From IMG/VR virus record IMGVR_UViG_3300000117_000152, positions 1-30,044 of that record: a DNA stretch of 30,044 bases; one strand, written 5' to 3'. Below the pieces are notes generated by a model, which was given only the letters and a program-made list of their open reading frames with translations, did not search any database and was not told where the DNA came from. This document shows, piece after piece, positions 1 through 6,796 of this stretch. This stretch comes from a virus. How positions within the stretch are numbered: position 1 is the first letter of the stretch; every line of letters begins with the position of its first letter. The position numbers were made by a program, and so were the translations under genes.

Positions 1-17
1 CGACGCTCTTCCGATCT
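1..17 (+). other. Illumina TruSeq adapter remnant at contig end
   Basis: The first 17 bases, CGACGCTCTTCCGATCT, are identical to the 3' end of the Illumina TruSeq read-1 adapter. This is library sequence left on the contig, not phage DNA. It shows that position 1 is an assembly end. Real sequence begins at about position 18 with GGGATTTCGCGACCGCG. Confidence 0.97.
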
Positions 18-34
18 GGGATTTCGCGACCGCG

Positions 35-54
35 TTCTTTCGCTAGCGAGAGAA
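35..54. repeat. 20-base inverted repeat, possible cos or operator element
   Basis: TTCTTTCGCT followed directly by AGCGAGAGAA is a dyad with no spacer: nine of ten pairs are Watson-Crick and one is T-G. The core TCGCTAGCGA at 40-49 is a perfect 10-base palindrome. It lies 72 bases before the small terminase start, where cos-type phages carry terminase recognition and cutting sites. It has no U-tract after it, so it is not a typical terminator. A protein-binding operator is the alternative. Confidence 0.5.
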
Positions 55-59
55 TTAAG

Positions 60-72
60 TGAATCTAATTCA
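60..72. repeat. 13-base inverted repeat upstream of the promoter
   Basis: TGAAT, a three-base centre CTA, then ATTCA form a perfect 5+5 inverted repeat. It ends two bases before the candidate -35 box at 75-80, so it is placed as a possible operator or as part of a terminase-binding region. Function is not known, and an AT-rich repeat this short could arise by chance. Confidence 0.3.
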
Positions 73-74
73 TG

Positions 75-102
75 ATGACAACAGAAAGAGTTACTGTATA
101 AT
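75..102 (+). promoter_or_regulatory. Candidate sigma70-type promoter for the late operon
   Basis: A -35 box ATGACA (75-80, five of six matches to TTGACA), a 16-base spacer and a perfect -10 box TATAAT (97-102) precede the terminase genes. The expected transcription start is near 109, just before the ribosome site ACAGGAGG (115-122) and the ATG at 126, so the leader would be about 16 bases. It is the best promoter-like match in the window, at the head of a long same-strand gene series. Confidence 0.55.
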
Positions 103-125
103 CAAAACAATTGACAGGAGGATAA

Positions 126-557
126 ATGGCATCTACAGGTGGTGTAAAGATCGGAGGATCTTACGACGAAGCAAGAACTAGGAAGATGAATGCGGAGGCA
201 GAACTGTCAGAGCTTGAGCTGGCGAAGGTCAGGAATCAATTAGTTATAGTTGATGACGTAGTGAAGGCTTGGGTAGACACTTTATCTAACCTCAAATCTA
301 AAATGACCAGTATTCCGTCTAAGGCAGCACCTATTGTCGCCAGTGAGACTGAGATTGGTCCCGTCCAAGAGATCCTGACAGATTTCATAAACGAAGCATT
401 AGAAGAGTTATCAAGTTATGACCCAAAAGTTTCAGCGAGCAGGACTAGCAAGTCTAAAACAGCATCTGAAGGGAGCGATGCTGACTCTGAAGCCGCCACC
501 CCGCCTAAGCGTAAGCGAGTGGGCCGACCGTCAAAGGCGACTAGACTCTCAGACTAG
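126..557 (+). CDS. Terminase small subunit (Nu1-like)
   Basis: This 143-residue protein is the probable DNA-recognition subunit of the packaging motor, which binds cos or pac DNA and delivers the large subunit to it. The segment at residues 36-65 (LVIVDDVVKAWVDTLSNLKS and the following basic stretch) matches the shape of Nu1-type phage terminase small subunits, in which this region contacts the large subunit. The C-terminus is low-complexity, Ser-rich and then basic (PPKRKRVGRPSK), resembling an AT-hook and able to bind DNA. A strong Shine-Dalgarno site, AGGAGG at 117-122, sets the start. The gene overlaps the large terminase gene in another frame by 140 bases. I see no clear N-terminal winged-helix motif, so the exact family is less certain than the role given by position. 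Confidence 0.8.
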   Translation: MASTGGVKIGGSYDEARTRKMNAEAELSELELAKVRNQLVIVDDVVKAWVDTLSNLKSKMTSIPSKAAPIVASETEIGPVQEILTDFINEALEELSSYDPKVSASRTSKSKTASEGSDADSEAATPPKRKRVGRPSKATRLSD

Positions 558-2271
558 CGCGGAAGCTGGTACTTGGCGTACTTCACGGGCTGAGTATCAG
601 AGAGGCATTATGGATGCCTGTTCCGATTACAACGTAAAAGAAGTCGTTGTGATGGCTGGTGCTCAGTTGGGCAAGTCAGAAGCGTTGTTGAACATTATTG
701 GCTTTCACATCGATCACGATCCGTGTCCGATCCTGATGCTTCAACCGACGGAGTCTATGGCGCAATCATTCTCAAAGGACAGAATAGCTAATGGACTTCT
801 TAGGGCAACTCCTTGCCTGTATGGGAAAGTAAAGGATCCTCGGGCTAGGGACTCCAATAACACGACTTTGCACAAGATCTACCCTGGCGGCAGTCTTTCT
901 CTGGTCGGAGCCAATTCTCCGTCTGGACTCGCTAGTAGGCCGATTAGAATAATACTCGCAGACGAGGTTGACCGATTCCCAGCCTCAGCAGGAAGTGAGG
1001 GTGATCCACTTTCTTTGGCGCGTAAACGAACGTCTACATTCCACAACTCTAAAGTCATTGCGGTATCTACGCCAACGATCAAGGACATCTCTAGGATCGA
1101 AGACGCTTACGAGAAATCCGACAAAAGGGAATACTACGTCCCATGCAAGCATTGCAAGCATTACCAAACTTTAATCTGGGCCAACGTGAGATGGGTAGAT
1201 AGAGATCCTGATACTGCTGGATATATGTGTGAAGAGTGCTCAAGCTTGTGGTCTGATGCTGATCGCAGATGGTCTGTCAGGAATGGACAATGGCAAGCTG
1301 GCGAAGAATTTAAGGGTATTGCTGGATTTAAGATCTCTGGGCTTTATTCTCCGTGGACATCGCTTTCTGACGGCGTTAGGGAATTTTTATCGGTAAAGAA
1401 GAACCCAGAACAGTTAAAGGTATGGACCAATACCTACTTAGCAGAACCGTGGGTTGACGAAGGGATCACGGTCGATGAGATGAATTTGTTCCAGCGCAGA
1501 GAGCATTTTGAGAAAGTGCCAGAAGAAGTAATCATCATAACTGTTGGAGCAGACGTACAGGACGACAGAATAGAATTGACTTTTGTCGGATGGGGCCGAG
1601 ACGATACCAGCTTTGTCTTGGGTCACGAGGTTTTACCAGGGGATCCATCAACGCCTCAGCTTTGGGCGGCACTAGACTCTCAGCTAAACAGAACCTTTGA
1701 GACTGAAGACGGAAGGTCGCTTCTAGTTAAGGCTACTGCGGTAGATTCTGGCGGTCACTTCACTAACAGCGTTTATCAATACTGCCACAGGAACTTTGAA
1801 CGAAGGATCTTTGCGATAAAAGGTGTGGGCGGAGACGGCAGGGCTATTGCTGGCAAGCCAACAAGGAATAACATTGTCAAATGCAGACTGTTCCCTATCG
1901 GAGTTGACACTATTAAGGACTTGGTGTTCGCTAGATTGCGTATACAAGAGCCTGGAGCGGGATATGTGCATTTTAGCGACGAGTTGAATGAAGAGTATTT
2001 CCGCCAACTAACAGCCGAAAAGATTGTTACTCGATTTGTCAGAGGCTTCAAGAAAAGGGTGTTTCAGAAAATTCGTCCGAGGAATGAATGTTTAGATTGT
2101 TTTGTTTATAGTATAGCCGCCTATAGTATAATAAATGTCTCTGTCAATAGCATTGCAGACAAAATTCAGGCAAAATTGACCGAGGTCAAAGCTGAACCTG
2201 ATGAAGAGGTTATAAAAAAGCGTCCTTTTGTTCCGAGAGAGCATAAGAACTGGCTCAACGCATGGCGGTGA
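418..2271 (+). CDS. Terminase large subunit (lambda gpA family)
   Basis: ATP-driven DNA-packaging motor and nuclease, 617 residues, of the Terminase_GpA family. From the ATG at 418, RAGLASL (8-14) and SVSEWAD (31-37) match the start of lambda gpA, which carries RAGLRSL and AVEWAD. AGAQLGKSE (81-89, Lys86) is the Walker A-like motif, and ILADEVDRF has Asp182-Glu183 as Walker B. A zinc-ribbon-like Cys set lies at 243, 246, 271 and 274. VGADVQDDRIEL (Asp379) begins the nuclease domain, and RNECLDCFVYS near 555 matches the gpA motif RNEALDCFVYA. The N-terminus overlaps the small subunit gene by 140 bases. An in-frame ATG at 478, behind GAAGGGAG, is an alternative start, but it would drop the RAGL segment conserved with lambda. 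Membership in this family implies cos-type packaging. Confidence 0.97.
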   Translation: MTQKFQRAGLASLKQHLKGAMLTLKPPPRLSVSEWADRQRRLDSQTSAEAGTWRTSRAEYQRGIMDACSDYNVKEVVVMAGAQLGKSEALLNIIGFHIDHDPCPILMLQPTESMAQSFSKDRIANGLLRATPCLYGKVKDPRARDSNNTTLHKIYPGGSLSLVGANSPSGLASRPIRIILADEVDRFPASAGSEGDPLSLARKRTSTFHNSKVIAVSTPTIKDISRIEDAYEKSDKREYYVPCKHCKHYQTLIWANVRWVDRDPDTAGYMCEECSSLWSDADRRWSVRNGQWQAGEEFKGIAGFKISGLYSPWTSLSDGVREFLSVKKNPEQLKVWTNTYLAEPWVDEGITVDEMNLFQRREHFEKVPEEVIIITVGADVQDDRIELTFVGWGRDDTSFVLGHEVLPGDPSTPQLWAALDSQLNRTFETEDGRSLLVKATAVDSGGHFTNSVYQYCHRNFERRIFAIKGVGGDGRAIAGKPTRNNIVKCRLFPIGVDTIKDLVFARLRIQEPGAGYVHFSDELNEEYFRQLTAEKIVTRFVRGFKKRVFQKIRPRNECLDCFVYSIAAYSIINVSVNSIADKIQAKLTEVKAEPDEEVIKKRPFVPREHKNWLNAWR

Positions 2272-2275
2272 ATAA

Positions 2276-2857
2276 ATGGCTACAAATTACTTTGATACTG
2301 TCCCAGAAGGCTATCCGCATTCGATAGTTGCTGGCGATTTTGTACAATTCAAGCGAACTGATCTGGTCGCTACTTACGATCCCACTTTATACACAATGGA
2401 ATTCATTGCAAGAATTGCTGGCGGTGGGAACGAGATAAAAATTACTGCAACAAATGCTACAAGTCACTATTTGTTTCAGGCTGCTTCAGCAGATACTGAT
2501 ATGTGGAATGTCGGAGAGTATCACTGGCAGCTTGACGTAATTAGGATTTCTGACTCTGAGAGATATACGCTTGACCGAGGTCATAACCTTCAGGTTATTG
2601 CAGATCTTGATACAAATAATTCTGACCCACGGACGCATGAAGAAATAACGCTTGAGAAGATCCGTTCTTTAATTCAGGGCAAAGCCGATGCTGACGTGTC
2701 TTCCTACTCTATAGCTGGTAGGTCTTTGACTAAAATGACGTTTGCAGAACTTACTGAGGCTGAAGACTACTTCTCTAAGAAAGTTAAGGCTCAAATATCA
2801 AAGTTGGACGGACAACTTGATAGAGATACGGGCGCAACAATTAAAGTGAGGTTCTAA
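2276..2857 (+). CDS. Head connector-like protein with gpW-like C-terminus
   Basis: This 193-residue protein lies exactly where lambda has W, between terminase and portal. Residues about 1-115 look like a beta-sandwich (alternating hydrophobic strands, for example YTMEFIARIAGG and YHWQLDVIRIS). Residues about 120-193 (LEKIRSLIQGKADADVSSYS, then IAGRSLTKMTFAEL) follow the pattern of the small lambda gpW head-completion protein: a helix, a short beta hairpin containing a G-R-x-L turn, then a second helix. gpW caps the filled head and recruits the next connector protein. The ATG at 2276 starts four bases after the terminase stop, and the stop overlaps the portal ATG (TAATG). The N-terminal domain is an addition relative to lambda W, of unknown purpose. 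Role is inferred from position and pattern. Confidence 0.65.
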   Translation: MATNYFDTVPEGYPHSIVAGDFVQFKRTDLVATYDPTLYTMEFIARIAGGGNEIKITATNATSHYLFQAASADTDMWNVGEYHWQLDVIRISDSERYTLDRGHNLQVIADLDTNNSDPRTHEEITLEKIRSLIQGKADADVSSYSIAGRSLTKMTFAELTEAEDYFSKKVKAQISKLDGQLDRDTGATIKVRF

Positions 2858-4389
2858 TGGCGTTTTTTGACATTTTTAAGCGGAAAGAGATCGCTAAAGC
2901 CGTTTCTCGCAGAAATTATGCTGGGGTCAACGCTGGCAGACTGTTTGCTGACTTTCAAACGTCAGAAAGGTCTGCTGATAGTGAATTACGGTTCGCGTTA
3001 AAGATTCTGCGAAACAGATCCAGAGATCTTTCGATCAATAATGAGTATGTTAGGCGGTATTTTGAGCTGTTAAAGGTCAATATCATTGGCGAAAACGGCA
3101 TCCAATATCAGTCTAAAGCGTTAGATTCCGTCGGAAACTTAGATCAATCAGGAAACCAAGCTGTCGAATCCGCGTTTAAAATGTGGGGTAAATACGGCAA
3201 TTGTAGCGTTGATGGCAAGCTTTCTTGGATAGATATGCAGAAATTAGCTGTTGAATTAATGGCTAAAGATGGTGAAGCGTTCATTATTAAGCATAGAAAC
3301 GCACAGTTTAAGGATAGCTTCGCAATTGAGTTCATTGAGGCTGATCAGGTTGACGATCAATTAAACAAGAAGCTGGATAATGGCAACGAAATCAGAATGG
3401 GAATTGAGCTAAACAAGTTCAAGCGTCCAGTTGCTTATCATTTGTTGCAATATCATCCTGGCGACTTTGATTATGTGAATAACACCAAGGCAGCTAAGTA
3501 TCAAAGGATACCAGCAGATAACGTCATTCATTTATACAAGCAATTGCGTCCAGGTCAGACGCGAGGAGAGCCTTGGCTTGCTCCTGCTATTCCTGCAATT
3601 AAGCAGTTGGGTGCGTTTAGGGAAGCTGCGGTAGTAAATGCGCGTATTGGCGCGTCAAAAATGGGCTTCTTTACGTCTCCTGGCGGTGATGGATTTGTTG
3701 CAGATGATTATCAGGACAACACACCGATAATATCCGCCGAACCAGGAAGTTTCCACAATTTACCAAACGGCGTTGGGTTCGAAGCATTCGATCCTCAGTT
3801 CCCTAGCAACGACTTTGACGGCTTCCACAAGTCTATACTGAAGGGTATAGCAAGCGGTTTAGGAGTGTCTTATACGTCACTTAGTAACGATTTGGAGGCA
3901 ACATCCTATAGTTCTATCCGCCAAGGCGCATTAGAGGAAAGGGATTTCTATAAGAACATTATGGTTTTTGTAGTTGAGCACTTTGTTCGTCCGTTGTTTG
4001 ACTCTTGGCTTGAGGCGGCAATGGAAGTAGGGTCTTTCAACATCCCATTACGGCAATACGACCGATTCTCTTCAGCAGCAGAGTTCAGAGGCCGTGGTTT
4101 TTCATGGGTTGACCCACAGAAAGAGATGACGGCTGCGATTGCTGGTCTTCAGTCAGGGATACTGCCTTTGAATCATGTTGCTGCTCAATACGGCATGGAT
4201 ACCGAGGAACTGTTGTCGCAGATTGCTAGAGATAAGCAATTAGCAGAACAATTCGGCATTGAATACTCGCTAGAGCCTTTTGGTGGAGTTAGAAAAGAGG
4301 AGAAGCCAGAAGAAGAAGTCGATGATGGCGAACGGGGGTTAAATGAAGCTTTAGCGGAAAGTCTGCGAAGGTGCTTTGTTGAAGATTAA
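2857..4389 (+). CDS. Portal protein (lambda gpB family)
   Basis: Portal protein of 510 residues, which forms the twelve-fold ring at one capsid vertex through which terminase pumps DNA. Family features include the N-terminal pattern LRNRSRDLSINNEYVRRYFE (50-69), followed by NIIGENGIQYQ, the wing region EFIEADQVDD, the HLYKQLRPGQTRGEPWLAPA segment near 225-244 typical of lambda-type portals, and the C-terminal LEATSYSSIRQGALEERDFY stretch near 348-367 that lines the stem and crown. The length agrees with lambda gpB (533). It starts on the TAATG overlap with the preceding gene, so translation is probably coupled. The acidic tail (EEKPEEEVDDGE) overlaps the start of the collagen-like gene. No fusion to the protease is present, unlike the next head genes. 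Confidence 0.95.
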   Translation: MAFFDIFKRKEIAKAVSRRNYAGVNAGRLFADFQTSERSADSELRFALKILRNRSRDLSINNEYVRRYFELLKVNIIGENGIQYQSKALDSVGNLDQSGNQAVESAFKMWGKYGNCSVDGKLSWIDMQKLAVELMAKDGEAFIIKHRNAQFKDSFAIEFIEADQVDDQLNKKLDNGNEIRMGIELNKFKRPVAYHLLQYHPGDFDYVNNTKAAKYQRIPADNVIHLYKQLRPGQTRGEPWLAPAIPAIKQLGAFREAAVVNARIGASKMGFFTSPGGDGFVADDYQDNTPIISAEPGSFHNLPNGVGFEAFDPQFPSNDFDGFHKSILKGIASGLGVSYTSLSNDLEATSYSSIRQGALEERDFYKNIMVFVVEHFVRPLFDSWLEAAMEVGSFNIPLRQYDRFSSAAEFRGRGFSWVDPQKEMTAAIAGLQSGILPLNHVAAQYGMDTEELLSQIARDKQLAEQFGIEYSLEPFGGVRKEEKPEEEVDDGERGLNEALAESLRRCFVED

Positions 4390-5077
4390 CCAAGCGCTTG
4401 CAGTATTCCTTGAGCGACTGCAAAGACTTGACACAAAGGCCAAGGAGCAATTTGAAGCCCTAAACGAACAAATAGAGGTTGTTAGGGACTTTAAACTCAT
4501 CCCTGGAGATAAGGGAGAGACTGGCGAACAGGGCTTACAAGGCATAGAAGGCCCTACTGGTCGCGATGGTTTACAGGGCGAGCAGGGTATCCAAGGTCCA
4601 AAAGGTGAGACTGGTGCTCAAGGATCTCAAGGCTTGCACGGTGTGCAAGGTGAGCAAGGTCAGAAAGGCGACCGCGGTGAAAAGGGCCAAAAGGGCGATA
4701 AAGGGGAAAGAGGCGAAAGAGGCCCAGAAGGCAAGAAAGGTAAGGACGGTCGATCTGGCAGGATGCCTCGGCATAAGATTCAGAACGGAGCGATAGCTTT
4801 TGAGCAAAGCCCAGGAATATTCGGAGAATGGTTAAAGTTTGTACAGAACACCAGCTATTTTTCTGGAGGCGGAGCTAAGACTTGGATAGATTATGCAACA
4901 GGATTTAGCGTTGAGCCTACTCTTGTAGATACAATCGCGGCGGGAGACGTTTATCTGTATAATTACGATGGCAAAATTTTGTATCGGTTAGTCTCAGACT
5001 CAATTGATGCGTTTTATTCCGTTTACAGCGGCGGAGCAGTATCGGGACTGGTAGTCCAAAAATCAATGACAATTTAA
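4376..5077 (+). CDS. Collagen-like phage fibre protein
   Basis: This 233-residue protein has three parts. Residues 1-42 are a predicted coiled coil (FLERLQRLDTKAKEQFEALN and onward) suited to trimerisation. Residues 44-128 are 29 uninterrupted Gly-X-Y triplets with no gaps, rich in Gln at first and in KGD, KGE and ERGERG charge pairs later, which stabilise a bacterial-type triple helix without hydroxyproline. Residues 130-233 form a globular, glycine- and tyrosine-rich tip that may bind a surface. The start is TTG at 4376, chosen because GAAGG at 4367-4371 lies five bases upstream and no in-frame ATG precedes the triplets. It overlaps the portal gene by 14 bases. Collagen-like phage proteins are commonly virion fibres. 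Here head or neck attachment is suggested only by its place after portal. Confidence 0.85.
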   Translation: MLKINQALAVFLERLQRLDTKAKEQFEALNEQIEVVRDFKLIPGDKGETGEQGLQGIEGPTGRDGLQGEQGIQGPKGETGAQGSQGLHGVQGEQGQKGDRGEKGQKGDKGERGERGPEGKKGKDGRSGRMPRHKIQNGAIAFEQSPGIFGEWLKFVQNTSYFSGGGAKTWIDYATGFSVEPTLVDTIAAGDVYLYNYDGKILYRLVSDSIDAFYSVYSGGAVSGLVVQKSMTI

Positions 5078-5086
5078 GGAGTAGAA

Positions 5087-6793
5087 ATGGCATTCACGGC
5101 AGCAGATTGGTCAATTAACCGCGCGACAGGCGCAATTCGATACATTGGAGACGATCATGGTGGCGCTTCGCCTTCATACGCGACTGTCATTGAGTTTCAC
5201 CGAGCCCTTCAAGATTTTGCAGATGATGCAAGTTCTGCGGGTGACGATGAGCTAGACATTACTGATGAGAATCCGTCAGCACGTTCTACCGATAACATTA
5301 TCACGCTTTTGGGTTCTTACAACATCGATGACAATGCTTCCGAGCACCTTTATGACGGTTCTATCATTCAAGCATCTGGTGCCACGATCTATGACGGCAT
5401 TGTTAACTTTGGTAATGCTCCTGATATCCAAGTCGTCCAGAACGGCGCTGTTATTGTTGATGACTGGTGGAACAATGACAGCAACTCAGCAAGTTTAGGT
5501 CTTAACTCAAACGCTGCTGGCGGTATTTCCCATCGTTTCATGATCAAAGTCCGAGACGGCGGGTCGGATGTTGATGGCCGAAGATTACTAGGCTTGACCC
5601 GTGATTATGGTTTCAGCTATGGAGAATTTCAAATTTCTGCCACGGCAAGAGGCAATAATGTTTTAGCTTTATCTAGGGCAACTGACTTAAATAATCAAAC
5701 TGCAAGCGGAACTGTTGCAGCTTGGGATACTTCTGCCTCTACTCAAGGCTATGTTGAGCTTGATGTTGATAACAATGGGGTCAACGAAGCGTACTATATC
5801 GAATGGGATAAAGGCACTCAGACAGATGTCAATGATCTGTATGAGAAGGCAAAGTACATTACTCGCAACGGTACTGCTGAGACTTTATTCGGCTTGAACG
5901 GTCTTCTGTTCCGTGGTGTTACGCATGAAATTACCTTGAGTGCTAGAACTGGTACGTTCTCAGCGTTTGAAGCAGTAAGCTGGTCAGGCGGTACTGGTCA
6001 GATGTTAGCGATTGACTCTGTTACTGCTGGCACCAAGATGTGGATTCAGCTTCTAAGCGGTGTTGCTCCGACTAATACGCAAGTCATTACAGGTGTTTCA
6101 ACAGCAACTGGTACGGCTTCAGGTACGGCTGTCACTAGAACGCTAGAAACCACTGCTGCGCCAGGTTTGGGTGTTTCAACAGGTTCTGCTTTGATCGGTG
6201 TTTATGGTGCTGGTTCGCAAGATCTTGGGGCTTCTGACAGTGTTAAAGACTTAACCGATAGCATCAAGCAGCCGCCAAACAACGTGACTTTCACGGTTGG
6301 TGGTCTAGTTGCTAGTGAAGACCGAGTTTTGGTCGGGCCTTGGAACGGATCATCTACGGACGCTGAAGGTAATCCAGCGATTCAGGTTGATCAATTGTCA
6401 ATCAGTGGCGCTATAACGGGGACGGTAACGTCTGTTGTTGTTGCGGAGACTATTCCATCAGATACGCCAGCATCTGGTGTCATCCGAGTTCAGCTCGCCA
6501 GCGGTGCTTACAAGCGGGTTCCTTATACCAGTTACACAGCTTCGACTTTCACAATTGGGTCAACTGACTTCTCTGGCGATAATGCTGCCGACGGCGCTAA
6601 CGTCTGGATTGCGTACATCGACGTTCTGGCTAGCGCTACTAGCGCAAACTTCACTGGCGTTTACAGTTCAAACAGAAGCCTTGTTATTAAAGTCCGAGAT
6701 GGCGGAGCAAGTCCGATTAAAGAGTTCATCACATCAGGTGTATTAGGAAGCACTGGCGGGTCAGTAACGGCAATCAGAACAAGTGATGCCTAA
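5087..6793 (+). CDS. Large virion structural protein, probable appendage (568 aa)
   Basis: A 568-residue beta-rich protein with no signal peptide or membrane segment. Its N-terminus (FTAADWSINRATGAIRYIGD, then ATVIEFHRALQDFADDASS and STDNIITLLGSYNIDD) is a pattern I recognise from structural proteins of environmental tailed phages, but I cannot name a characterised member. RFMIKVRDGG near residue 152 and SLVIKVRDGG near 533 are a repeated motif, suggesting two related domains at either end of a Thr/Ser/Gly-rich middle (about 290-500) that resembles immunoglobulin-like or shaft repeats. A good ribosome site, AAGGAG at 5076-5081, precedes the ATG. It is the first of three large appendage-type proteins in the block between portal and capsid. 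Decoration, neck whisker or fibre are all possible. Confidence 0.6.
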   Translation: MAFTAADWSINRATGAIRYIGDDHGGASPSYATVIEFHRALQDFADDASSAGDDELDITDENPSARSTDNIITLLGSYNIDDNASEHLYDGSIIQASGATIYDGIVNFGNAPDIQVVQNGAVIVDDWWNNDSNSASLGLNSNAAGGISHRFMIKVRDGGSDVDGRRLLGLTRDYGFSYGEFQISATARGNNVLALSRATDLNNQTASGTVAAWDTSASTQGYVELDVDNNGVNEAYYIEWDKGTQTDVNDLYEKAKYITRNGTAETLFGLNGLLFRGVTHEITLSARTGTFSAFEAVSWSGGTGQMLAIDSVTAGTKMWIQLLSGVAPTNTQVITGVSTATGTASGTAVTRTLETTAAPGLGVSTGSALIGVYGAGSQDLGASDSVKDLTDSIKQPPNNVTFTVGGLVASEDRVLVGPWNGSSTDAEGNPAIQVDQLSISGAITGTVTSVVVAETIPSDTPASGVIRVQLASGAYKRVPYTSYTASTFTIGSTDFSGDNAADGANVWIAYIDVLASATSANFTGVYSSNRSLVIKVRDGGASPIKEFITSGVLGSTGGSVTAIRTSDA

Positions 6794-6796
6794 TAC

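Noticed and set aside
111-116. TTGACA as a -35 box just before the small terminase start
   Set aside because: It overlaps the ribosome site, and no -10 box follows before the ATG. The TATAAT at 97-102 with ATGACA at 75-80 is the better promoter.
4571-4807. Open frame on the - strand (and a + strand frame at 4566-4796) across the collagen-like region
   Set aside because: These are shadows of the Gly-X-Y repeat. The repeating triplets leave other frames open, and the encoded sequences have biased, meaningless composition.
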